From Cristatella mucedo (lineage: Eukaryota; Bryozoa; Phylactolaemata; Cristatellidae), in NCBI GenBank assembly GCA_009760855.2, contig WPIO01000001.1, positions 13,769,001 through 13,833,000 of the forward strand: DNA of 64,000 nt, written 5' to 3'. The translations under genes and the position numbers were made by a program. The notes under the pieces are model-generated. The model made no database searches, was not told the origin of the DNA, and saw only the letters and a list, made by a program, of their open reading frames with translations. Shown one piece after another: positions 60,901 through 64,000 of this stretch (position 1 is the stretch's first letter; every line of letters starts with the position of its first letter).

Positions 60901-60917
60901 ACAGCCGGCTGAGCCAT
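26618..60917 (-). CDS. MIOS: MIOS, GATOR2 complex WD-repeat protein (23 coding exons)
   Basis: Exons in transcript order: 60779-60917, 56640-56713, 56433-56512, 56250-56293, 55876-55934, 52784-52952, 52577-52675, 52335-52471, 49126-49255, 48533-48654, 48284-48415, about 46234-46327, about 44975-45095, 44779-44841, 44503-44607, 41266-41480, 40163-40228, 39952-40024, 35900-36041, 31360-31513, 28678-28789, 28462-28540, 26618-26714. Phases agree at every junction except inside 44503-44607, where an extra A shifts the frame. The product would be about 834 aa (human 875): an N-terminal WD40 propeller, an alpha-solenoid, and a C-terminal zinc module. MIOS is a core GATOR2 subunit that relieves GATOR1 inhibition of mTORC1 at the lysosome when amino acids are present. 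Nearly every exon matches human MIOS in order. The exon ends around 46.2 and 45.1 kb are uncertain. Confidence 0.93.
28462..28789 (-). CDS. MIOS: MIOS exons with zinc-ribbon/RING-like core
   Basis: Two exons. The exon 28678-28789 encodes [20 protein letters not shown] (human [18 protein letters not shown]), giving two CxxC knuckles. The exon 28462-28540 encodes [19 protein letters not shown] (human [16 protein letters not shown]), giving CxxC and the H-x2-H motif. Donors are gtaggt and gtaagt; the acceptors are gttgcag and ttttccag. Between them the human linker of about 25 residues is reduced to a shorter QPVHDHAYG-type link. All metal ligands visible in human MIOS are kept. Confidence 0.93.
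28790..30017. other. MIOS intron, no other feature
   Basis: The segment lies between the MIOS zinc exon and a SINE. A poly-C run is at 29851-29862 and a CAG-rich stretch near 29945. I see no other gene or known repeat. Confidence 0.5.
30018..30210 (+). mobile_element. tRNA-derived SINE, family A, with internal duplication
   Basis: It has the same head, box A-like and box B-like blocks as the 15041 copy, including the cacgacctcgg...ccgaggtcgt clamp. The cactgcaagnagtggtgata unit, about 22 bp, is present twice in tandem (near 30114-30158). The tail ends aaagaggctgtttaatcagc and a T run. It lies in a MIOS intron, antisense to MIOS. Confidence 0.9.
31262..31340. repeat. Imperfect (CA)n/(CG) tract
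   Basis: About 80 bp of CACA, CGCA and CATG units, just downstream (in MIOS sense) of the donor at 31359. Sequence type only; no function is evident. Confidence 0.8.
31360..31513 (-). CDS. MIOS: MIOS exon, first zinc knuckle
   Basis: This 154-bp exon starts after aatgtag and encodes [20 protein letters not shown], then CNYCGKPAI. Human MIOS reads AEFDIHRS..., then VSCNFCGKSI. The CxxC pair begins the C-terminal zinc module. It ends in SKLK at a gtgtgt donor, in phase 0 with the next exon. Confidence 0.93.
31567..31591. repeat. Poly-G tract
   Basis: A run of G with one T, about 25 bp, in a MIOS intron. Such tracts are prone to sequencing length errors and could form G-quadruplexes. Confidence 0.85.
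31600..33446. other. MIOS intron without recognised content
   Basis: An open frame on the plus strand (31814-32044) is polar and low in complexity, and no family is recognised. No LINE or SINE block was found until 33447. Confidence 0.45.
33447..33962 (+). mobile_element. Degenerate LINE ORF2 fragment
   Basis: Plus-strand blocks of the CR1/L2-like family are still legible: accaaactggtccatgcatt, ttggtgcaaaactctgcagc and ctcaaatcctttggagaccg. The reading frame is broken many times. A SINE-A copy follows directly. Confidence 0.7.
33963..34125 (+). mobile_element. tRNA-derived SINE, family A
   Basis: The fragment has catagcccaggaggtaaggtg as a box A-like block, then cgtgggttcgaatcttgca with box B, the ggcgatcctttatagcc block, and a tail ending aatgaggctgttaaatcagc. 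It follows the decayed LINE fragment at 33447. Confidence 0.85.
34195..34355 (-). mobile_element. tRNA-derived SINE, family B
   Basis: On the minus strand it reads the tRNA-like head ctgggttggtccagcggttt, box B variant gggctcgagcc, and the tail gcgcctgaatagagattaag followed by ttctcttggggcactataca. (AAAT)n ends it at 34197-34213. Confidence 0.88.
35900..36041 (-). CDS. MIOS: MIOS exon, alpha-solenoid
   Basis: A 142-bp exon with acceptor ttctgtag and donor gtaagt. It encodes [20 protein letters not shown], then [11 protein letters not shown]. Human MIOS reads LTKDGVDLMESYVDRTGDVQ, then TASYCML. The exon belongs to the solenoid before the zinc module. A 45-bp tandem duplication lies immediately upstream and overlaps the acceptor region. 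Confidence 0.95.
36055..36144. repeat. 45-bp tandem duplication beside a MIOS acceptor
   Basis: Two 45-bp units, 36055-36099 and 36100-36144, differ at three positions. On the MIOS strand they are T-rich and lie 14-103 bp upstream of the exon 35900-36041, where branch point and pyrimidine tract are expected. Confidence 0.93.
36874..36973. repeat. (GA)n then (GGGA)n microsatellite
   Basis: About 69 bp of GA dinucleotide followed by GGAGG/GGGA units. The plus-strand Arg-Glu open frame over it is an artefact of the repeat. Confidence 0.97.
37440..38220 (-). mobile_element. LINE ORF2 with reverse-transcriptase motifs
   Basis: The minus strand keeps RT blocks: [16 protein letters not shown] (motif B' region) and HFYADDT (catalytic YxDD box), followed by MGK-type and [12 protein letters not shown]-like blocks. 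The element lacks the 3' tail and is broken on the other side by a SINE at 38225. The LINE sequence resumes at 38365. The GVPQGSVLG and YADDTQLY style is that of CR1/L2-type non-LTR elements. Stops and frameshifts make it inactive. Confidence 0.85.
38225..38364 (+). mobile_element. SINE family B inserted in a LINE
   Basis: It starts with a tRNA-like head (ggcttggcccagtggttaag), continues through a box B variant, and ends gcctgaatagagattagtgt, then ctcttaggatgctatacaaa. On the left the LINE ends at gtatcaaaag (38220); on the right it resumes at aagctgccgaaag (38365). In the uninterrupted LINE these two are contiguous (SAAFDTI codons). Confidence 0.85.
38365..38880. other. LINE continuation, then unassigned MIOS intron
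   Basis: The first bases continue the LINE RT region upstream of the SAAFDT block. The similarity fades after about 60 bp. The rest holds no recognisable exon or repeat. Confidence 0.45.
38887..39838 (-). mobile_element. LINE 3' end, CR1/L2-like, with 201-codon open frame
   Basis: The minus strand starts at [20 protein letters not shown], runs through [40 protein letters not shown] and [20 protein letters not shown], and ends in the untranslated tail with an (ATT)n edge at 38887. The open frame is long but lacks the catalytic RT part, so the copy is 5'-truncated and dead. By eye it is close to the copies at 49.3 and 58.3 kb, which suggests fairly recent activity of the family. Confidence 0.9.
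39952..40228 (-). CDS. MIOS: MIOS exons, alpha-solenoid
   Basis: Two exons. The exon 40163-40228 encodes [20 protein letters not shown], then SK (human YENKVAVRDRVAFACKFLSD). The exon 39952-40024 encodes [20 protein letters not shown], then VIIT (human LNRYIEKLTNEMKEAGNLEG, then ILLT). Donors are gtaatg and gtgaga; acceptors are cgtttcag and cttttag. The splice phases are 0, 0 and 1 and match the neighbours. Confidence 0.95.
40491..40514. repeat. (CA)n microsatellite
   Basis: About 24 bp of CA repeat, upstream of a MIOS exon in MIOS sense. It gives a spurious Val-Cys open frame on the minus strand. Confidence 0.9.
41266..41480 (-). CDS. MIOS: MIOS exon, alpha-solenoid
   Basis: A 215-bp exon, the longest coding exon of the gene. 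After acceptor ttctgtag it encodes [20 protein letters not shown], then [20 protein letters not shown] and [15 protein letters not shown]. Human MIOS reads [21 protein letters not shown] and VMFAFLTSE. The donor is gtagcg. The antisense strand has a spurious open frame. Confidence 0.95.
41588..41680 (+). mobile_element. LINE/SINE 3' tail fragment
   Basis: A short piece of the shared tail (agcgcctagaaaaaaagatt, ttctcttttagtgg) ending in an (ATC)n-like edge near 41660. A poly-G run follows at 41674-41684. Confidence 0.55.
41690..43610. other. MIOS intron, no recognised content
   Basis: Open frames on both strands (for example 41889-42113 and 43078-43326) lack domain motifs. No LINE or SINE block was recognised. 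Confidence 0.45.
43620..43773 (+). mobile_element. tRNA-derived SINE, family B, reference copy
   Basis: The head gctggtttggtctagcggtt, then aaggtgctcg, has a box A-like form. The middle has gaggtcgtgggctcgagccc (box B variant). The tail is gcgcctgaatagagattaag, then ttctcttggggcgctatata. A direct repeat agataat on both flanks (about 43613 and 43776) looks like a target-site duplication. It lies antisense in a MIOS intron. Confidence 0.9.
44503..44607 (-). CDS. MIOS: MIOS exon with apparent +1 frameshift
   Basis: With the good donor of the previous exon (gtatgg) the frame reads LYANGNYEK, and after the homopolymer [20 protein letters not shown]. This matches human LVQEGEWERAAAVALFNLDI, then RRAIQIL. 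The five A (T in + strand, 44580-44584) should be four to join these parts. The donor of this exon (gtaaga) and the next exon's phase fit only the second part. A weaker upstream donor (gttctt) would keep a frame but would read YTPMAIMKK there, with poor similarity. The exon is either miscalled in the assembly or truly shifted. Confidence 0.85.
44779..44841 (-). CDS. MIOS: MIOS exon, alpha-solenoid
   Basis: A 63-bp exon encodes [20 protein letters not shown]. Human MIOS reads RILALQLCGWIKKGTDVDVG, then PFLN. The invariant CGW is kept. Acceptor tgttatag, donor gtatgg; the exon starts with one base and ends with two bases of split codons. Confidence 0.88.
44975..46327 (-). CDS. MIOS: MIOS exons, propeller-solenoid linker (boundaries uncertain)
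   Basis: The first exon starts at 46327 after gttgtag and encodes [20 protein letters not shown], then ALWNWILHI (human [20 protein letters not shown], then WYTLHF). The second ends at 44975 (donor gtctgt) and encodes [20 protein letters not shown]. This resembles human YAGIKSIVKSSLGM. I used donor gtttct (exon end 46234) and acceptor attcctag (exon start 45095), which keep the frame. The donor is weak, and the alternative gtcttg at 46214 would need a frameshift or a stop read. The acceptor at 45127 (cttcag) is another option. Confidence 0.7.
45130..46220. other. MIOS intron with LINE tail fragment
   Basis: At 46055-46115 there is a plus-strand LINE 3' tail remnant (ttctctgaggatgctttatc, then (ATT)n). 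The remainder has no recognised feature. Confidence 0.5.
46328..48283. other. MIOS intron with decayed SINE and LINE pieces
   Basis: A minus-strand SINE-A remnant lies near 46685-46805 (ccaacagtctcatttgta, ctcaaaccgatgacctgggt). A degenerate minus-strand LINE ORF2 piece lies near 47490-48000, with a tcttgaagtcgaatgttgag block matching the [10 protein letters not shown] motif. No gene besides MIOS. Confidence 0.5.
48284..49255 (-). CDS. MIOS: MIOS exons, end of WD40 propeller
   Basis: Three exons. The exon 49126-49255 encodes [20 protein letters not shown], then IKIYDIGH (human [20 protein letters not shown]). The exon 48533-48654 encodes [20 protein letters not shown] (human ASFAWHPTSQNRMIVVTP). 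The exon 48284-48415 encodes [16 protein letters not shown], then [14 protein letters not shown] (human TKMRLRALSRYGLD), where the propeller leads into the solenoid. All junction phases agree. Acceptors gttgcag, gcatag and ttttttag; donors gtaagc, gtaagg and gtcggt. Confidence 0.95.
48987..49018. repeat. (CCAGT)n minisatellite
   Basis: About six copies of a 5-bp unit ccagt, the last imperfect, within a MIOS intron. Confidence 0.85.
49295..50129 (+). mobile_element. LINE 3' end, CR1/L2-like, well preserved
   Basis: The plus strand opens at [18 protein letters not shown] and continues through [60 protein letters not shown] and [20 protein letters not shown]. The tail has gcgcctagagagagattaag, then ttctccgagggcgctttatc, and (ATT)n at 50112-50129. 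The ORF2 end is intact, but the copy is 5'-truncated at about 49300. The long open frame that starts at 49136 joins antisense MIOS exon sequence to this LINE and is not one gene. Confidence 0.92.
50333..50394. repeat. 13-bp minisatellite
   Basis: Nearly five copies of gagcaagcaccgg with two variant positions. It lies between two LINE fragments in a MIOS intron. Confidence 0.9.
50590..50760 (-). mobile_element. Degenerate LINE ORF2 end
   Basis: The minus strand reads [20 protein letters not shown], the family's C-terminal block (human-readable version elsewhere: [20 protein letters not shown]). The surrounding frame is decayed. Confidence 0.6.
50961..51830 (+). mobile_element. LINE 3' end, CR1/L2-like
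   Basis: Starts in the VMGKPS block (cttaccagttatgggcaag), then the LSLDDHI block, the STVKS block with a stop, and [21 protein letters not shown] shortened [12 protein letters not shown] region follows, then [20 protein letters not shown] and the tail with the (ATT)n edge. Frameshifts near 51340 and 51540 break the ORF. Confidence 0.85.
52335..52952 (-). CDS. MIOS: MIOS exons, WD40 blades 3-5
   Basis: Three exons. The exon 52784-52952 encodes [20 protein letters not shown], then [10 protein letters not shown] (human [20 protein letters not shown] and KPLYELG). The exon 52577-52675 encodes [20 protein letters not shown], then KYLRIYDLR (human [21 protein letters not shown]). The exon 52335-52471 encodes [20 protein letters not shown], then [13 protein letters not shown] (human [20 protein letters not shown]). 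WD-type terminal dipeptides are visible in IWD and YD. Phases 0, 1, 1 and 0 agree. Confidence 0.96.
53590..54050 (-). mobile_element. Tc1/mariner transposase relic
   Basis: The minus strand keeps an N-terminal helix-turn-helix like [17 protein letters not shown], then [13 protein letters not shown] (family T-x-R-D-D-R block), then [18 protein letters not shown] (family AGLxGRVARKKPLLTKxH). Stops and frameshifts separate them and the DDE catalytic part is not seen. It is an inactive Tc1-like fragment in the MIOS intron between 52952 and 55876. Terminal repeats were not found. Confidence 0.75.
54051..54599. other. MIOS intron, 47-bp tandem duplication
   Basis: Two copies of a 47-bp unit, 54501-54547 and 54548-54594, differ at two positions. 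Otherwise nothing is recognised. Confidence 0.8.
54600..54770 (-). mobile_element. tRNA-derived SINE, family B
   Basis: The minus strand reads the tRNA-like head gctaggttggtccagcggtt, the gggctcgagccc box B variant and the tail gcgccttaatcgagatttag, then ttctcttgtggtgctataca, ending in an AT-rich edge. Confidence 0.88.
55185..55255 (-). mobile_element. LINE 3' UTR fragment
   Basis: A short piece of the LINE 3' untranslated region (agcatgctcgatgaacaac, aataacatggttaggggtga), lacking ORF and tail. Confidence 0.55.
55876..56713 (-). CDS. MIOS: MIOS exons, WD40 blades 1-2
   Basis: Four exons: 56640-56713 ([20 protein letters not shown], then VYPK), 56433-56512 ([20 protein letters not shown], then GKILLT), 56250-56293 ([14 protein letters not shown]), 55876-55934 ([19 protein letters not shown]). 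Human MIOS reads [20 protein letters not shown], then TSLGQDHNSKFKDLIGKEF and [20 protein letters not shown]. The 44-bp exon is a microexon-sized piece supported by both splice sites and homology. Phases 1, 0, 2, 1 and 0 agree. Confidence 0.96.
56063..56240 (-). mobile_element. tRNA-derived SINE, family A
   Basis: The minus strand reads the tRNA-like head near 56230 (gggggccgtgatggcacacc), a clamp region and ggtgatcctgtattgcc, ending in caaaagaggctgttaaatca. It sits within 10 bp of the MIOS microexon donor at 56249. Confidence 0.85.
56714..57984. other. MIOS intron 1, right-hand part
   Basis: No repeat or exon is supported. A minus-strand open segment at about 56773-56845 looks loosely like a WD start but has no donor in phase and is not needed by the gene model. 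Confidence 0.5.
57985..58290 (+). mobile_element. Degenerate LINE ORF2 fragment
   Basis: The plus strand retains cagctggtgtacaattgttc, a [16 protein letters not shown] block and the [19 protein letters not shown] block ([17 protein letters not shown] in better copies). It is older than the adjoining copy. Confidence 0.75.
58291..59318 (+). mobile_element. LINE 3' end, CR1/L2-like
   Basis: Begins with the [30 protein letters not shown] block (end of the RT domain) and runs through [40 protein letters not shown] and [15 protein letters not shown] one-base deletion after this (near 58806) shifts the frame. The rest, [20 protein letters not shown], follows in the second frame. The tail ends with (ATT)n at 59304-59318. 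Confidence 0.92.
59319..59715 (+). mobile_element. Two LINE tail fragments in tandem
   Basis: 59319-59400 is a tail remnant with ttctctgagggtgctatag and an (ATA)/(ATG) edge. 59401-59715 holds the LINE C-terminal block (ctcaaattctttagagacag, cccaaagcctggaacatact) and another tail ending in (ATT)n. Repeated insertion into or next to (ATT)n edges is suggested. Confidence 0.7.
59716..60778. other. MIOS intron 1, left-hand part
   Basis: A possible decayed SINE lies near 59830-60090 on the plus strand (gattctgggttcgatact, aacgaggctgttgaatcagc). No other feature is recognised. Confidence 0.45.
60779..60917 (-). CDS. MIOS: MIOS first coding exon with start codon
   Basis: The ATG at 60917 opens [20 protein letters not shown], then [14 protein letters not shown]. 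Human MIOS starts MSGTKPDILWAPHHVDRF, then VVCDSELSLYHVE. Start choice follows this alignment and length. The donor gtaagg leaves one base, completed by the next exon. Upstream, an acceptor (a T run then tag at 60976) marks a 5' UTR intron, and an out-of-frame ATG at 60970 precedes the start. Confidence 0.94.
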
Positions 60918-60975
60918 AAGATCCGGTAAGTCTTCGAGACTGCCTGCAACACGATCGTAAGACTTGGCATGCTGA
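60918..60975 (-). promoter_or_regulatory. MIOS 5' UTR segment with upstream ATG
   Basis: A 58-base leader between acceptor (60976) and start codon. It contains one ATG at 60970 in another frame. That frame stays open past the main ATG, so it could form an overlapping upstream reading frame that dampens MIOS translation. Confidence 0.4.
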
Positions 60976-60989
60976 CTAAAAAAAAAATA

Positions 60990-61120
60990 TAAATTCATTC
61001 GTATTGAGCCCTAAGAGAACAATCTCTAGCAAGCGCTTTGCACATGTTTTAGGCTCGAGCCCTCCATGATCCTGGTTGGTAAAGGCGAGCGCCTTACCCA
61101 GGGGCCAAACCAGGGCAGCT
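60990..61120 (-). mobile_element. tRNA-derived SINE, family B
   Basis: The minus strand has the gggctcgagcc box B variant and tail ttgctagagattgttctctt, then agggctcaatac. The head is decayed. It lies in the leader intron of MIOS, if that intron is real. Confidence 0.7.
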
Positions 61121-61164
61121 AGAGGGTCGAAACCAGAACAACTCAACACACACGCACCGTCAAA

Positions 61165-61440
61165 ATTTCACGGATCACTTGGACATGCCAGACTCTCAGC
61201 TGCAAAATAAGAAAGGCAAAGATCAAGCTTCATCGCCTCGGGCAGATTCTTCGAGGAGATTCTCCGGGGAGATTCAGACCCCCGACGACCAGCACTCACC
61301 CTGCGGGCATGCTCACGCTCAAGGCTGCTCCAACCACTGACCTTATCAAGGTCAGCGGCTCCGACACACCCCGCTAGCATATCTATGCGGCTAGCTATAA
61401 GAGTCAGGCTAGATGCCACCTTTATACGTTAGATAATAAA
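61165..61440 (-). promoter_or_regulatory. Possible MIOS promoter and 5' noncoding exon
   Basis: The region is relatively CpG-rich (61240-61390) and contains a strong donor (gtgagt, exon end 61300) in MIOS orientation, which could splice to the acceptor at 60976. The open frame across it does not join MIOS in phase, so it would be untranslated leader. This is inference without transcript data. Confidence 0.35.
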
Positions 61441-61913
61441 GTTAACTACTCATACCTTTTTCAGCCACTTGTTTCTTATTCTAAAGTTCTCATGCACATA
61501 TTTACTGCATTCACAATTAGTGTTAAATTAATCACTTACTGCATCCTCACACTTGGATCACGTGCTGGGTGGAGTAACTCCGGGCGAGTAGCCAGGCTGC
61601 TAATCATACCTGGTCTGCGTGCCATCGGTAGTTATGCGCCACCTGCTCTAAAGCGCCACTTGGCTCAAATCCTGAGAAAATCTATCGCAATAAACTTGCA
61701 TAAATTCGCTACTGACCCAAGGCGCCGCCGCTAGGCTTGCTTGGCTCATCGAAATACGAGATCTCTTCGCATGTGCCACTTCTGTCAGCAGTGTAGTCTT
61801 CTTTGCCGATCCGCCTCACCTGCTCAACAAGCACAGACTTCGCTACATGTGTGCCTCTGATCTTATCCAGTGAAAGAGACAGTATTAGTGGGTGAAACTT
61901 GATCGCAGTGTTA
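61441..61913. other. Upstream flank of MIOS, no supported gene
   Basis: A plus-strand open frame (61492-61734) has no recognised family. No repeat seen. Confidence 0.4.
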
Positions 61914-61956
61914 TAATAATAATAATAATACACTTGACAAAGCGCCCTCACAGAAC

Positions 61957-62045
<89 letters not shown>

Positions 62046-63325
62046 GGGAGCTTTACAGTTGCTGCAAAGAAAACGCGATCGATCGGTAAGTGGTAGCATG
62101 CTTGATAAACAACATGAATAGCTTGGTATGGGTGACATGCACAGGGTCAGCTGCAAGTTTCGTTAGCGGCAGCGTGCACAGTATCAGCATGCATAAGCAC
62201 ACACAGGACGAATCACAGGGACTATCTAAATTTTGTCATAAATAGGTGCGTTTTAAAGTTCTTTTTAAATGTGGTCAAGTCAGGGGATGTTCTGACGCAA
62301 GTCGGGAGGGAGTTCCAGGCTTTGGGAGCATATGAGCTAAATGCATGGTCTCCAAAGGATTTGAGATTTGTACGAGGTATTGGTAAACTGTTGGACTCCG
62401 AAAAGCGATTGGTACGATGCTTGGCCTGGTGGAGGAGTAGATCTGAGAGATAGGCTGGAGCCAAAGAATGAAGGGACCTAAACGTGAGCGACAAAACCTT
62501 GAAGTCCACCTGTTGCTTGACTGGTAGCCAGTGCAGGTCGGCGAGAAGTGGTGTGATGTGGCAACTGTTAGGCTCACCTCAGACAAGCCTAGCTGCAGAA
62601 TTTTGCACCTGAAGTAAGCGCCTGATTGCACATGCCGGTAGGCCATCAAGCAACGAGTTACACAAGTCAAGACGGGATGTCACAAATACATGGACCAACT
62701 TAGATCTGGTATTCTTATCTAAACAAGCCGGAATTTTAGCAATGTTGTGTAGCTGAAAGTAGGCAGACTTGACTGTGGAGCTGATGTGGCCGTCTAACGA
62801 AAGGTCTCTGTAGAACATGACACCTAGATTTCGTGCAGATTCAACAGGAGGTATCCTGGTAGAGCCGATTTTGAGTGTTAGCCTTTCCATTTTCTAAATC
62901 GCACTTGATTTTCCCATAACTAGTAAGTTAGTTTTATAATCTTTTAGTTTTAGAAAATTTGCTGCCATCCATGTGCGGATGTCATCAATACATGCAGCAA
63001 GTGAGTTGAGAGAATTCGAGGTGCTCGAAGGCTGCGTGAAATCAAAGCAAAAATATAACTGAGTGTCGTCCGCATAGAAGTGAACGCCTATATTGTGCTT
63101 TGCAATCACGTCGGAAACCATGAAAAGAACCAGACCTAGCACGGAGCCCTGAGGTACCCCATATTTCAGAAATATCTCGGATGATCTTTGTCCATTCTCG
63201 TCAATACTCTGGAGTCTCCCACTAAGATTGGACCAGAACCATTGCAGAGCAGTGGCAGTGATGCCCAGGCGAGATGAGAGGCGCTCAAGAAGGACTTGGT
63301 GATCGATAGTATCAAAAGCTGCCGA
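61914..63325 (-). mobile_element. LINE with RT domain, CR1/L2-like
   Basis: The longest LINE copy. On the minus strand it reads FDTIDHQVLLERL, GVPQGSVLGL, HFYADDTQLYFCFDF (RT palm with YxDD) and [18 protein letters not shown]. It continues through [20 protein letters not shown] and the C-terminal blocks, and ends in the tail with (ATT)n at 61914-61930. The tail is expanded by a (TC)n tract. An insertion with a 10-bp duplication splits it at 63326; the RT continues at 63734. Frameshifts are present. Confidence 0.92.
61960..62043. repeat. (TC)n microsatellite inside a LINE tail
   Basis: 84 bp of pure TC. In other copies the same position has tctctctctaggcgctttac, so the tract is an expansion of the LINE's own short TC run. 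Confidence 0.96.
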
Positions 63326-63733
63326 GTTTTCAGTGATCAAAAGCTGCTGTGTTCAGCACAGCATTACGAAACTTGCGAGGCTGCAGCACAACAGGACGTA
63401 GCTGCAGCTCCTGAAATGCACTCGAACTGAACATCTTTCATAGACATACAAACTCTTAAATTTGCCATTGAGCTAGGAACTATACGATTTTATTACAGTT
63501 TTTATGATGCATAGGAGAGACAATAGACTTTCATATATAAAATAAATAAATAAATCCTAGCTGATTTAGCAGCCTCTTTTTGCATAGCGACAGAAGAGCC
63601 TTTATGGCTATCACCACCGCTTGCAGCGGCGATAAAGGATCGCCCACCGCAGGAATCGAACCCACGACCTCTGGACCGAGGTCGTGAAAGCAACCGCCAT
63701 ACCTAGTGTGCCATCACGGCTCACCGTTCATCA
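63326..63733 (-). mobile_element. Insertion in LINE: SINE family A plus unknown 220 bp
   Basis: Flanked by aagctgccga on both sides (63316-63325 and 63734-63743). The right part (about 63545-63725) is a SINE-A copy on the minus strand with good box A and box B blocks, ending in (AAAT)n. The left part (63326-63540) is not recognised. Confidence 0.75.
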
Positions 63734-64000
63734 GAAGCTGCCGAAAGATCTAGCAGAGATAACAGAGAGATTGCACGTAAATAAAAGAATCCCAAGGTTG
63801 TTACATAACCGTAGCATCGCTGACTCTGTTGAGTGATTTTCTCTAAAGATTTAGCTGAAACTAACTTATTAGGCTTCAAGTTTCGATTTAAGAGTTTACC
63901 CGATCTGCCAACTATTCGTTTAAATGTCTTTGATATCAACGGCAGTAGAAAAACTGGGCTGATCTTTCTTAAGCTCTCTTGGTCAAGTGTCGATATCTTA
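63734..64000 (-). mobile_element. LINE RT upstream part, cut by window end
   Basis: The minus strand reads ISLLSLLDLSAAS, the block before FDTIDH, and further upstream a decayed RT N-terminal region. It belongs to the same copy as 61914-63325 and continues beyond the window. Confidence 0.75.

Noticed and set aside
61168-61419. Minus-strand open frame starting MASSLTLIASRIDML upstream of MIOS
   Set aside because: It does not join MIOS in frame at the predicted splice, and no protein family is evident. Treated as possible leader only.

Overview
The window looks like nuclear DNA of an intron-rich invertebrate metazoan. The genes are conserved animal genes split by GT-AG introns in the standard code. 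Introns run from about 0.1 to over 4 kb. The intergenic and intronic DNA is packed with LINE 3' ends, tRNA-derived SINEs, DNA-transposon relics and microsatellites. Nothing bacterial or viral is visible. I cannot name the species; a non-bilaterian such as a sponge is a guess only.

Four genes can be read at residue level, with matching splice phases where introns are present. (1) 1495-5457, + strand: the 3' three exons of OXNAD1, an NAD(P)-binding oxidoreductase; its 5' part lies left of the window or is unrecognised. (2) 9943-11220, - strand: an intronless 425-codon MRPL37 (mL37) gene. (3) 19280-26497, + strand: a complete four-exon RPA3 of 119 aa. (4) 26618-60917, - strand: a complete MIOS (GATOR2 subunit) gene spread over 34 kb in 23 coding exons, which fills more than half the window. 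RPA3 and MIOS converge tail to tail, with 120 bp between their stop codons. The genes share no pathway: OXNAD1 (probably) and MRPL37 are mitochondrial, RPA3 acts in DNA replication and repair, MIOS in mTORC1 nutrient signalling.

The rest is mostly repeats. One CR1/L2-like LINE family, usually 5'-truncated and ending in (ATT)n, occurs on both strands (about 6.6, 17.8, 22.9, 33.5, 37.4, 38.9, 49.3, 51, 58, 59.4 and 62-64 kb). Two tRNA-derived SINE families are interspersed. One of them (SINE-B) carries a 3' tail that resembles the LINE tail, which suggests a LINE/SINE partnership. A 273-bp hAT-type MITE with a perfect 8-bp target duplication sits inside a SINE at 20.5 kb, and a Tc1/mariner relic sits in a MIOS intron at 53.6-54.0 kb. 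Long (CA)n, (GA)n and (TC)n tracts are present.

The points most worth checking are an apparent one-base frameshift in a MIOS exon at a homopolymer (44580-44584), an intronless MRPL37 whose stop codon overlaps its poly(A) signal, the inverted pair of LINE tails at 14.0-14.3 kb, two LINE copies broken by different SINEs at the same reverse-transcriptase position, and a 45-bp duplication that covers the acceptor region of a MIOS exon. I found no convincing previously undescribed multi-gene system.
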